Source: Streptomyces sp. SLBN-31
GTDB taxonomy: Bacteria > Actinomycetota > Actinomycetes > Streptomycetales > Streptomycetaceae
Length of the DNA stretch: 64,000 nt
Direction of reading: 5' to 3'
Assembly: GCF_006715395.1 (NCBI RefSeq)
Contig: NZ_VFNC01000001.1
Coordinates: 4,154,001-4,218,000 of the forward strand
Shown here: positions 18,242 through 26,294 of the stretch, piece after piece
Layout: every line of letters starts with the position of its first letter
Numbering within the stretch: the first letter of the stretch is position 1
Position numbers and translations under genes: made by a program
Notes under the pieces: generated by a model
Database searches by the model: none
Seen by the model: only the letters and a program-made list of their open reading frames with translations
Told to the model about the DNA's origin: nothing

Positions 18242-18577
18242 TCAGGTGCTGAGGCCGCGGTGGAGGGTTGCGCGGCAGTCGATGACGTGGTCGAGGCCGA
18301 CGATCTGCAGGGTGCCCCGGACGGAGGCGGTAGCGGCGGCCAGGCGCAGCCAGCCGCCCGCGTGGGCCAGCGCGGTGTGGGCGGCGATGAGAATGTTGAT
18401 GCCGGGGGAGTCCATGAAGGTCACCCGGCTCAGGTCGACGACGGTACGGGTCGGGGCGGTCCCTGCCGCCGCGAGGGCCTGCTGGAGGACGTGCCCGGTC
18501 GTTTCACCGGCCACGCAGAGGACCAGGATGCCGTTCAGCGACCGACAACTCGTCGGTGAGTTGAGGGGTTCGCTCAC
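18242..18577 (-). CDS. STAS-domain anti-sigma-factor antagonist (RsbV/SpoIIAA-like)
   Basis: 111-residue single STAS domain. The hallmark stretch VVDLSRVTFMDSPGINILI carries the Ser (in MDSPG) that a cognate kinase phosphorylates. LRLAAATASVRGTLQIVGL is the usual C-terminal helix region. In partner switching the unphosphorylated antagonist binds an anti-sigma HATPase and frees a sigma factor. A HATPase gene is divergent 156 bases away and a SpoIIE-type phosphatase lies 1.4 kb away, giving the three classical component types in one neighbourhood. No sigma factor gene is present. Confidence 0.82.
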   Translation of the reverse strand: MSEPLNSPTSCRSLNGILVLCVAGETTGHVLQQALAAAGTAPTRTVVDLSRVTFMDSPGINILIAAHTALAHAGGWLRLAAATASVRGTLQIVGLDHVIDCRATLHRGLST

Positions 18578-18732
18578 GTTTCCTCGTCCATGCCGGTGAT
18601 ACTGACGTGAAAGCTCGGGCCAGAGCTGCTGTGTTCCGCAGAATGGGTGGTGTAGACCACCGGGGTGTAGTGCGTCACGCCCGCGTGCGCGGGTACGCGG
18701 CGGGTGTGAAACGGGGTGCGAAGGCGGCGGTG

Positions 18733-19182
18733 ATGGACTCAGGAGCGGGCGGCGGTGACACCACGTTGCCCTGGCCCGGCCTGCAGACCTCGCTCGCGCT
18801 GGAGGGAGAGGGCGGGTGCATTGCCCGGGCCCGTCATCTGGCCGCGGACTTTCTCCTGACGGCCCGCTCCGGACACGGCGTTGCCGTGTCCGATCGGGCC
18901 GTGGATCTGACGCAGCTGGTGGTGAGCGAGCTGGTCACCAACGCCTGCAAGTACGCGCCGGGCCCGATCCTGCTGCACCTGCGCATCACCGGTGAGGCGG
19001 TGGAGGTGGTGGTGTGGGATTCGAATCCGGGGCTGCCGGCGGCCCGCGCGGCTGATGCCGACCGGATCGGCCAGCACGGCCTGGAGATCGTCACCGCCCT
19101 CGCCGAGAAGGTCGAGGTTGCGCGGGAGCCGGTCGGCAAGCGCGTCACTGCCCGCATCACCCTCACCGACACCGACCGATGA
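18733..19182 (+). CDS. HATPase_c anti-sigma/serine kinase (RsbW-like) protein
   Basis: 149-residue stand-alone GHKL ATPase domain. The N-box reads LVVSELVTNACKYA, followed by VWDSNPGLP and GQHGLEIVTALAEKV, matching the G1 and G2 nucleotide-binding parts. Such small proteins act as anti-sigma factors or kinases of STAS proteins in streptomycetes. The ATG at 18733 is chosen because family similarity starts soon after it. A longer frame from 18607 adds 42 Arg-rich residues without support. It is divergent from the STAS gene at 18242. Confidence 0.8.
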   Translation: MDSGAGGGDTTLPWPGLQTSLALEGEGGCIARARHLAADFLLTARSGHGVAVSDRAVDLTQLVVSELVTNACKYAPGPILLHLRITGEAVEVVVWDSNPGLPAARAADADRIGQHGLEIVTALAEKVEVAREPVGKRVTARITLTDTDR

Positions 19183-19281
19183 GGCGGGCCCGCGGCAGGC
19201 GGCGGGCTGCCTGAGGTGCTGCAGTCTCCTTCCGTACGGGGATCGCTGGGGCGGTGCGCGTCGGCGGCATGAACGGCGGGG

Positions 19282-19309
19282 CCGGCCCTCCGTTGCAGCG
19301 GTGGGCCGG
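19282..19309 (+). terminator. Possible hairpin terminator
   Basis: CCGGCCC and GGGCCGG form a 7-bp stem with a 14-base loop followed by CTTTG, about 100 bases after the HATPase stop. Only moderately convincing. Confidence 0.35.
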
Positions 19310-19759
19310 CTTTGTTGCCGCGGAGTCCGGACCTTGGGGGACGTCCGCTGTGGCTGATCCCGCTTCGGCGGGATCGTGTGCCAGTGTGGCCCGCTGGTGT
19401 GCGAATAGGGGCGTGGACTTTGTTGCGGACCCTATTCCGCAACAATGCACTTTGGCTGTGACCTGCGCAAACACCGTGTTGCACGGTTGGCTGGGGACGG
19501 CGGCGATGGTCCGGCCGACCGGAGTGTCGGGGCGCATGACGGAGCCTTGTTGCAGCAGCGCAGCCGATGACGGCCCGTGCGGGCCAGTTGTTGCGAACTG
19601 CCCCGTTGTGTTGCTGATGGTGAGTTAACTGTGGTGCTGCGACTGCTGTTTGGCGAAGCCTTGTAGCAGCTGCCGAGGCCGCGGTAGGGAGTTGCAGCTT
19701 CCCACCGCCGATAGGGCCTCGGGCTGTAGAGCCGAGTTCCGGACCTAGGGGGAGTCGTC
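19310..19759. other. Gene-free stretch with lower GC
   Basis: No recognisable coding region. GC is lower than in the neighbours and there are several copies of TTGCAGC/GTTGCG-like words, but I see no regular array. It probably contains the promoter of the small membrane-protein frame at 19760. Confidence 0.35.
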
Positions 19760-19906
19760 ATGAGCACACAGCACCACGCCGCACACACGTGCGGTGCCGT
19801 ACCGGCGAGCTGGCGGATGGGCGCGTTCGTCCTCATCCAGAGGTGGATGCTGCAAGTGGCAGTGCTCACGGTGACGGTGGCCGTAGCGGTAGGTGGGCTC
19901 GCCTGA
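19760..19906 (+). CDS. Putative small membrane protein
   Basis: 48-residue frame. The ATG is preceded by AGGGGGAG at a good distance, one of the better ribosome binding sites in this area. The product is a short hydrophilic start (MSTQHHAAHTCGAV) and then a single hydrophobic helix ending VAVLTVTVAVAVGGLA. It faces the 3' end of the SpoIIE-type phosphatase gene. No family is recognised. The binding site and clean transmembrane segment are the only support, so it could be chance. Confidence 0.4.
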   Translation: MSTQHHAAHTCGAVPASWRMGAFVLIQRWMLQVAVLTVTVAVAVGGLA

Positions 19907-19954
19907 ACCAGCGCCGCGTGAGGCTGTCTGCCACGCGGCTGGCCGCATCGGCGC

Positions 19955-22429
19955 TCATGGCTGGGGGTTGCCTGCGGATGGGTCGGCAAGGGGTAGTTCC
20001 GCCCAGATGACTTTCCCGTCTCCGGTGTAGCGTGTGCCCCAGCGCTGGGCGAATTGAGCGACGAGAAACAGGCCTCGCCCGCCTTCCTCACCGACATTGG
20101 CCCGCTGTAGATGGGGAGAGGTACTGCTGTGGTCGGAGACCGCGCAGATCAGCCGGTTCTGTGTCCGGATCAGGCGCAGCGCGACAGGGCCTATGGCGTG
20201 GCGGATGGCGTTGGTGACCAGCTCGCTGACGATCAGCTCTACGGAGAAGGTCAGCTCCAGTAGCCGCCACTGGGTGAGGCGGTCGCTGGCCAGTTCCCGG
20301 GCTCGCCCTACGGCGGCTGGCTCGAATGCCAGGTCCCAGGTGGCGACGTTCTCAGCGGGAAGTGCGCGGGGGCGGGTGACGAGGAAGGCCACATCATCGT
20401 GTGCGCGGTCGGGCAGCAAGAGGCGTTCCATGGTGTCACAGACTTCCTCCAGGGGGCGGTCGGGGTGGGCGAGCGCGAAGCCCAACCGTTCCAGGCCGGT
20501 GTCCTCATCGCCGTCGGAGGCCGTAAGCAGGCCATCGGTGTAAAGCGCCAGGACGCAGCCCTCGGGGATCTCCACCTCGACCGATTCGAACGGCAGTCCG
20601 CCTACGCCCAGCGGGGGCCCCGCCGGTATGTCGAGGAATTCCACCGCCTTGTCCAAGTGGGCAAGAGCAGGGGGCGGATGGCCGGCGCGGGCGAAGATGG
20701 CACGGCGCGTTACTGGGTCGTAAATGGCGTACAGGCAGGAAGCGCCGAGCACGCCCTCGATTCCGTAAGGGTGCGCAGCTTCGGCCTCCAACGCCAGGCG
20801 GCTGACCAGGTCGTCGAGATGGGTCAGCAGCTCGTCGGGCGGCAGATCCAGGTCGGCTAGCGTGTGGACGGCGGTGCGCAGCCGTCCCATCGTCGCCGCG
20901 GCGTGGATGCCGTGGCCGATGACGTCTCCGACGACCAGCCCTACCCGTGCGCAGGCCAGGGGCAGCACATCGAACCAGTCACCGCCTACTCCTGCCTCAG
21001 TGTCGGCGGGCAGATAGCGGTAGGCGGCCTCCACGGCTTCCTGGGTGGGCAGCTCGTGGGGCAGTAGGCTGCGCTGCAGGGTGAGCGCGCTCTGGTGCTC
21101 GCGGGTATATCGACGCGCGTTATCGATGCACACGGCGGCGCGGGCAGCGAGCTCCTCGACGAGCAGCAGGTCCTCGGCGGCGAAGGGGTCCGGGGTGCGC
21201 CAGCGCATGAGGGTGGCCACTCCCATGGTGACTCCGCGGGCACGCAAAGGCACCGCGAGGTGGGAGTGAATGCCCAGCTTGCGCAGGCGGTCGCTGCGCA
21301 CCGGGTCCTCACGCAGCCACGGTTGTGACAGGTCCAGGACGGCGTTCAGGACGGGTTGTCCGCTCGTTAGACACTGCCAATGTGGGGATCCTTGCGAGTA
21401 GCCGACCCGCTGCCCCGGCGTGACGACGGCCTCGGGCAGGTCTTCCCTAACCGAGCGATGAGCTACCCGGCAAAGGTCACCGGTCCCGCGGGCGGACCGT
21501 GCGTCGGGTTCCCGTCCGGCCAGTACGTCGCCGAGCAGGTCGACAGCGGTGAAATCAGCGACGCGGGGTACCAAGACCTCGGTCAGTTCCTGAACTGTGC
21601 GGTGCAGGTCCAGGGTGCTACCGATCAGGACGCTGGCCTCGTTCAGCAGAGCCAGCCGCTGCTGTGCCTGGTGCAGATCGGTGACATCCACCGACTCCTC
21701 GCACACTCCCAGCGCTCTGCCGTCCGCATCCTGCAGCCGGTAGTAGGACAGGGACCACACATGTTCCCGATCGGGATCAGAAGCGGGGCACCCCCGGTAA
21801 TGCACCCCTGTAACCGTCTGTCCGGAATCAAGCACTTTGCCCATGAGCTGCGTGATCGTGGCGGGATACTGCGCTGAGAGTACCTCGCTCCCCGGATACA
21901 GCTCGTCCTCGCTGCGCCCGACGTACTGGTCGAACGTCCCGGGAAGCTCCTGCCGGGCTGCGGCGTTCGCCCACGCCATGCGCAAGTCCGGACCGTAGAT
22001 GGTCATCCCAACCGGGGAGTGCGTCGAAATGCCGTGCAGCATCGCCTGCTGCAACTGCCGGCCCCGCACGTGCTCAGGGTCCCCGAGGAACACCACCGTG
22101 GTGGGGCCTATCACGGTGGCAGGCAGCTGACGGCACGCTGCCACCAACCGCAACAGGCGGCCGGACCGGTGACGGAATACGACGTCAAGCCAGCGTTCTG
22201 GTCCTGATTGAGTGAGCCGTTCGCCCGCTCTCTGCCCGTCCACGTGCACCGAAAGGCTGTCGACAGGCTGCCCAAGGACCTCCTGTGCACGATAGCCGAG
22301 CAAATGTTCGGCCTCGGGACTCCAGCCGGCCACGAGCCCTTCGGCATCCAGCATGACTGTGGCGCCCCCCGTCACCCAAGAAAAACCGCCGAAGCCAGCG
22401 GGTGCAGATTCACTCGATGGCGCGCTCAT
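19955..22429 (-). CDS. PAS-PAS-GAF-SpoIIE phosphatase-HATPase regulatory protein
   Basis: 824-residue multidomain signalling protein. PAS domain about residues 20-110 (MLDAEGLVAGWSPEAEHLLG), second PAS ~130-255, GAF ~275-435 (FAAEDLLLVEELAARAAVCI), and a SpoIIE-type PP2C phosphatase ~470-680 with GGDWFDVLPL and VVGDVIGHGIHAA holding metal-binding Asp residues. The C-terminal HATPase (~700-815) carries LIVSELVTNAIRHA and GRGLFLVAQFA. There are no transmembrane segments, so it is cytoplasmic. Such proteins dephosphorylate STAS antagonists and may also bind them, linking a sensed ligand to sigma-factor release. The two STAS proteins upstream are candidate partners. Confidence 0.9.
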   Translation of the reverse strand: MSAPSSESAPAGFGGFSWVTGGATVMLDAEGLVAGWSPEAEHLLGYRAQEVLGQPVDSLSVHVDGQRAGERLTQSGPERWLDVVFRHRSGRLLRLVAACRQLPATVIGPTTVVFLGDPEHVRGRQLQQAMLHGISTHSPVGMTIYGPDLRMAWANAAARQELPGTFDQYVGRSEDELYPGSEVLSAQYPATITQLMGKVLDSGQTVTGVHYRGCPASDPDREHVWSLSYYRLQDADGRALGVCEESVDVTDLHQAQQRLALLNEASVLIGSTLDLHRTVQELTEVLVPRVADFTAVDLLGDVLAGREPDARSARGTGDLCRVAHRSVREDLPEAVVTPGQRVGYSQGSPHWQCLTSGQPVLNAVLDLSQPWLREDPVRSDRLRKLGIHSHLAVPLRARGVTMGVATLMRWRTPDPFAAEDLLLVEELAARAAVCIDNARRYTREHQSALTLQRSLLPHELPTQEAVEAAYRYLPADTEAGVGGDWFDVLPLACARVGLVVGDVIGHGIHAAATMGRLRTAVHTLADLDLPPDELLTHLDDLVSRLALEAEAAHPYGIEGVLGASCLYAIYDPVTRRAIFARAGHPPPALAHLDKAVEFLDIPAGPPLGVGGLPFESVEVEIPEGCVLALYTDGLLTASDGDEDTGLERLGFALAHPDRPLEEVCDTMERLLLPDRAHDDVAFLVTRPRALPAENVATWDLAFEPAAVGRARELASDRLTQWRLLELTFSVELIVSELVTNAIRHAIGPVALRLIRTQNRLICAVSDHSSTSPHLQRANVGEEGGRGLFLVAQFAQRWGTRYTGDGKVIWAELPLADPSAGNPQP

Positions 22430-22557
22430 CGCATCCGTCCTCGCCCCGCGTCTGCCGTCCGGCAGACCGCCCTTACCTCAAGGATCAGCCCAGCGCGGGT
22501 GTGACACAAACGTCACCGCACCGTCACGACGATCAGTCACCGGCATTTGCATCCTGG

Positions 22558-22950
22558 TCGGCGACTCCGGTCACCGACTGGTTCCACAAATACGTCGTCC
22601 CCTCGGTCTTCCAGGACGACCCCTACGGCCACGGCGACACCGGCGGGAAGTACTACGACTACCAGGGCGGCGCCGGCTGGGGCTACGCCGACGACGAGGG
22701 CATCACCAAGGCCTCCAACCGCACCTGGTCGCAGTGGCGCGGCTACGGCCAGGTGGTGGAGACCTCCGGCGACTCCGACGGTCCGCGCTCGAAGAAGTCC
22801 ACCCTCTACATGCGCGGCCTGAACGGCGAGAAGGAGCTCGACGGCAACCGCCCGCGTAGAGAAGGTCACCGACTCCACCGGTACCGCGATCGACGACTCC
22901 CGCCAGTACGCCGGCTTCGTCCGCGAGACCATCGTCTACGGTCCCCAACG
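22558..22950 (+). pseudogene. RHS/YD-repeat protein remnant
   Basis: Fragment of a secreted RHS-repeat protein. One frame reads VTDWFHKYVV, then DDEGITKASNRTWSQWRGYG and YMRGLNGEKELDGN. At about 22855 the similarity jumps to another frame (VEKVTDSTGTAIDDSRQYAG, then FVRETIVYG). This is the pre-core region of large streptomycete RHS proteins, normally thousands of residues long. There is no start and no C-terminal toxin, so it is debris of a former polymorphic-toxin-like gene. Confidence 0.7.
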
Positions 22951-23386
22951 GATAGGACGGTTGTGGCGAGCACGTTTCCGGCCACCGAACGCACGCAGTC
23001 GGGAGGGCAGGGGCCATACCGAACCAACCGGTGGCTTCGCTCCATGCTTGCGCGGACCGTCCGCCCTGACGGACGCCGTGGGAACGCCCATCTGGTCACC
23101 GGGCCGCAGGAGTCCGAGGGAGGGGTATCCGGCGCCCGGGACCGAGCGTAAGTGCACGGTGGTGGCTTCGTGTCCGCAGCCGGAGGCGGTAGCCGGCGCG
23201 CGACGGCCGGGCGGTAGTGGGCGGCGGCTGCTCACCGGTCACAGGCCAGCGCTGCGGCCGCCGCCAGCTGGCCGGTGCCGAGGCCAGGGATTCCTCCAGC
23301 GTCAGCGTCTCCCGTCGCCTTCGTGATCCCCTACATCGCAAGTTGCGCATATACGCTTACAACGTAAACTTACAAATATAGAAGCG
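22951..23386. other. Gene-free stretch ending in an AT-rich promoter region
   Basis: Most of it has no recognisable coding content. The last ~55 bases (about 23330-23385) are strikingly AT-rich (CATATACGCTTACAACGT, then AAACTTACAAATATAG) and include a repeated CTTACAA word. This is the likely promoter/operator of the glycosyltransferase-sortase operon. Confidence 0.5.
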
Positions 23387-23410
23387 ATGTCCCCGGCCAC
23401 GGAGTACGCC

Positions 23411-24493
23411 ATGAACGAGACGTCCACCCAAGAAGCTCCCCGCGTGGTCGTGCTGGTTCCGGCCTACCGGGAGGTGGACTCGCTTCCCCAGGTGCTGCAG
23501 GCGCTGCAACAGCAGACGCACCGCGCCGAGCGCATCATCGTGACGCTCGATCCGCACAAGGAACCCGGGCGGACAACGGAGCTTGAGCGGATCGCCCTCA
23601 CGGCCGGGGCCGAGGTCTGGCACTCGGTGGACAACCGGCACAAGAAGGCCGGCAACCTCAACGGGGCACTCGACCGGCTGCTGCCGCTGCTCTGTGACGA
23701 GGATGCGGTCCTCATCCAGGACGCCGACACCTACCTCGATCCCCACTTCATCGAAGTGACCTGCCGGAAGATGGCCCAGGGCTACGGTGCCGTCGGCGGG
23801 AACTTCCGGGGCCGGGCCGGCGGCTGGCTGTGCGGGGCCTTCCAGCGCAACGAGTTCGCCCGGTACGCCCGGGACACCGCCCGCAAACGGGGCAAGGTGC
23901 TGTGTCTGACGGGTACCGCGTGCCTGTTCCGGGTCGGAGCCCTGAAGGACGTGCTCAGGGCTCGCAGGACAGGTCGGGTGCCCTCTGCCGGCGGGGTGTA
24001 CGACACCAAGGCGCTCACTGAGGACAACGAACTCACCCTGGCACTCAAGCACCTCCGCTACCGCATCGTGGCACCCTCCCGCGCGACCATGACCACCGAA
24101 GTCATGGAGACGTGGAGATCCCTGGCCAGGCAGCGGCTGCGCTGGAAGCGGGGCGCGCTGGAAAATCTGATCGACTACGGCCTCACTCGCCACACCGCAG
24201 AAGGCTGGGCTCGCCAGATCGTCGCCTTCCTCGGGGCGTCAGTGTCCACCGTCTATGTGGGCTCGCTCATCTGGTTCCTCGCCCTGGGCGCCGGGATACG
24301 GATCGCCCCGTTCTGGATCGCCTTCAGCGGGTTCTACGCCATCGAGCGTGCGATCACCGTCAAATCCAGGGGCTGGCGGGCCTCAATAGCCTCGGTGCTG
24401 GTCATTCCCGAGTGGTTCTACGACCTGTTTCTCCAAGGGGTCCACATCCGTGCGCTCGTGGACACTGCGCTGCGCCGGGACCGCAGTTGGTAA
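23411..24493 (+). CDS. Membrane family 2 glycosyltransferase
   Basis: 360-residue processive-type GT2 enzyme. The N-terminal nucleotide-sugar site reads VVVLVPAYREVDSLPQVL. The Mg-binding DxD is in LIQDADTYLD, the catalytic base motif TEDNELT is near residue 213, and QRLRWKRG is near 246 (the Q-x-x-R-W of chitin, hyaluronan and PNAG synthases). Two or three transmembrane segments follow at the C-terminus. It should polymerise or transfer a sugar to an extracellular or envelope glycan. ATG 23411 has GGAG six bases upstream; ATG 23387 is possible but less well placed. First gene of a four-gene operon with an LPATG miniprotein and a sortase. Confidence 0.87.
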   Translation: MNETSTQEAPRVVVLVPAYREVDSLPQVLQALQQQTHRAERIIVTLDPHKEPGRTTELERIALTAGAEVWHSVDNRHKKAGNLNGALDRLLPLLCDEDAVLIQDADTYLDPHFIEVTCRKMAQGYGAVGGNFRGRAGGWLCGAFQRNEFARYARDTARKRGKVLCLTGTACLFRVGALKDVLRARRTGRVPSAGGVYDTKALTEDNELTLALKHLRYRIVAPSRATMTTEVMETWRSLARQRLRWKRGALENLIDYGLTRHTAEGWARQIVAFLGASVSTVYVGSLIWFLALGAGIRIAPFWIAFSGFYAIERAITVKSRGWRASIASVLVIPEWFYDLFLQGVHIRALVDTALRRDRSW

Positions 24494-24512
24494 CTACAGA
24501 AAGGGAAAAGCA

Positions 24513-24683
24513 ATGGCGAACTACATAGGCGCCGGCACCACAGCCGCCGGGGTGGGAGGGGCAGGCCTTCTGCCCGCCACCGGAGGCCCCAGCAGCGTCT
24601 GGTTCTGGATCGTCGCATTCATTCTCGTCTCGGCGGGATGCGCCGCGCTGCGGCTAGTCCCCCGCAAGACCGACGATGGCTGA
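24513..24683 (+). CDS. 56-residue LPATG-motif membrane protein
   Basis: Tiny protein consisting almost only of a sorting signal. A 19-residue Gly/Ala-rich lead is followed by LPATG at residues 20-24, a hydrophobic helix (about 29-50) and a charged tail RKTDDG. There is no N-terminal signal peptide and no extracellular domain. Cleavage between Thr and Gly would release only ~23 residues to be joined to a wall acceptor or glycan. It starts 20 bases after the glycosyltransferase stop, with AAGGGAAAAG as binding site, and overlaps the sortase gene by 8 bases. It is therefore very likely the dedicated substrate or an anchor subunit of the neighbouring enzymes. Confidence 0.8.
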   Translation: MANYIGAGTTAAGVGGAGLLPATGGPSSVWFWIVAFILVSAGCAALRLVPRKTDDG

Positions 24684-25362
24684 CACAACGCCGAGGCGGG
24701 GCCACGGCCCCAGCCCCACCGGAGACCCCAGAGCCTCCCTGAGACTACTGATCCGCCTGCTCGGCGTCGGCCTCATCCTCACGGGCCTAACCCTCGGGGG
24801 CCTAGCACTCCTGCGGGACAAGCAAGCGGACGGCACATACCACCACACGCAGCAGTCGCTGCGGCACCAACTCGGGCAGCCGCCCTCCGCCACGCCGGCG
24901 GACCGGCCGCATCAGCCCACCCCACGCGCCGGAGAGGCGTTCGCGGTGCTGCGCGTGCCCCGCTTCGGCCCGGACTTCGCCCCGGTGGTCGTCGAGGGCG
25001 TTTCTCCCGGGGACCTGCGCAAGGGCCCCGGACACTTCCCGGGAACCGCCGGCCCGGGGCAGAAGGGGAATTTCGCCGTCGCGGGCCACCGGACCGGATG
25101 GGGCCAGCCTTTCCACCGTCTTCCTGACCTGCGTAAAGGGGACGCGCTGAGGGTCGAGCGGGACGGGAGGACGTACACCTACCGGGTCACCCGGACCAAG
25201 GTCGTCGAGCCGTCCGACGTCGGCGTCGTCGCTCCTGTGCCGAGTCGGCCGCACGCCCGGCCCGACAAGGCACGCATCACCCTGATCACCTGCACGGACC
25301 GTGGCTGGGACGGAACCTACGTCCACCGGTTCGTCGTCTGGGGCGAACTCGACACACCCTGA
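24676..25362 (+). CDS. Class E sortase
   Basis: 228-residue membrane-anchored transpeptidase. An N-terminal transmembrane segment (about 24-45) leads to the sortase barrel. The segment GPGHFPGTAGPGQKGNFAVA runs into GHRT, which holds the catalytic His; the Cys is in TLITCTD and an Arg lies downstream (HRF). The long GPGHFPGTA segment is typical of class E enzymes of high-GC actinomycetes, which normally prefer LAxTG. The adjacent substrate has LPATG instead. Its ATG lies within the end of the miniprotein gene, so the two are co-translated. Confidence 0.9.
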   Translation: MADTTPRRGHGPSPTGDPRASLRLLIRLLGVGLILTGLTLGGLALLRDKQADGTYHHTQQSLRHQLGQPPSATPADRPHQPTPRAGEAFAVLRVPRFGPDFAPVVVEGVSPGDLRKGPGHFPGTAGPGQKGNFAVAGHRTGWGQPFHRLPDLRKGDALRVERDGRTYTYRVTRTKVVEPSDVGVVAPVPSRPHARPDKARITLITCTDRGWDGTYVHRFVVWGELDTP

Positions 25363-25402
25363 CCCCAGGAACGGCGCCCGCCGCTGAGCGAGGAGGCAGG
25401 TG

Positions 25403-26101
25403 ATGACACACGGTCCGCAAACGGGCGACACCGAGGGCGGCCCTCAGGGCCGTCTGAGCCGCGAACGGGTGCTCACCGCGGCTTTGGACCTGGTCGACCG
25501 GGAAGGGCTGGCGGCCCTGACCATGCGCCGCCTGGGCGCCGAACTCGGCGTGGAAGCAATGTCGCTGTACCACTACGCGCCCGGCAAGAACGCGCTGCTG
25601 GACGGTGTGGTAGAGGCCCTCTACGTGGAATTGGAGGACCATCTCGCGGCCGGGCGGCCTCCGGCCACCTCCGCTCCAGCGTGGCGGGCCGAACTGCACC
25701 GGATTGCGCTCGCCACCTACCAGGTGTGCCTCGACCATCCCGAGGGGACGCTGCTCATCTTCAGCCGCATGACAAGAGTGCCACTGGCCCGAAGGCCTCC
25801 GCCCATCCTCAGGGATCACGAGCGTGTGCTCGCCCTGCTTCGGGACGCCGGATATGGCCCGGCGCACTCCGCCCGAATCTGGCGCGCCTTCACGGCCTGG
25901 GTTTTCGGATACGTGTCGGTGGAACTGCGGGCCACGGTGGACAACCCCAACGAACCAGACCCAGCATTCCGGCTCGGTCTTTACCGCATCCCCTTCCAGG
26001 AGCTGTCCACGCTCCGCACGACTGCCCCTGCCCTGGCCGAACCGGGCGGCCCCGACGCTCTGGCCACCGGACTGGACGCGCTGCTGGACCGCTTCCTGTA
26101 G
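25403..26101 (+). CDS. TetR-family transcriptional regulator
   Basis: 232-residue repressor-type protein. The N-terminal helix-turn-helix (about residues 20-65) reads RERVLTAALDLVDREG, LTMRRLGAELGVEAMSLYHY, as in TetR/AcrR proteins with a TetR_C-type ligand domain. GAGGAGG lies just upstream, and a GTG one codon earlier is equally possible. It starts 40 bases after the sortase stop and is probably co-transcribed, so it may regulate its own glycosyltransferase-sortase operon. The signal is unknown. Confidence 0.85.
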   Translation: MTHGPQTGDTEGGPQGRLSRERVLTAALDLVDREGLAALTMRRLGAELGVEAMSLYHYAPGKNALLDGVVEALYVELEDHLAAGRPPATSAPAWRAELHRIALATYQVCLDHPEGTLLIFSRMTRVPLARRPPPILRDHERVLALLRDAGYGPAHSARIWRAFTAWVFGYVSVELRATVDNPNEPDPAFRLGLYRIPFQELSTLRTTAPALAEPGGPDALATGLDALLDRFL

Positions 26102-26294
26102 TGCCTCATGTGCCCAAGGGCTGTCCCGTAAATGATCTTTGAGTGTGTGACGGGCCCCATCGGTGGTCCCTCCGGCGGGCGCGGATGAGTGGGGGCGGGG
26201 TATGTCGATGCCTGCTCCGGCCGAACGAGTTGCTGTTTACCCTGACGGGCGTGCCCCGGTGCCGTGCGCGTGAGACGTGGTGCACGCTGCTGGC

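Noticed and set aside
17763..18559. Several overlapping plus-strand frames between the STAS genes
   Set aside because: No domains. They overlap in different frames and lie partly antisense to the STAS genes.
26119..26145. GGGCTGTCCCGTAAATGATC, resembling an IS5/IS1647-type terminal repeat
   Set aside because: No partner repeat or transposase beside it. May be a solo end, but too weak to call.
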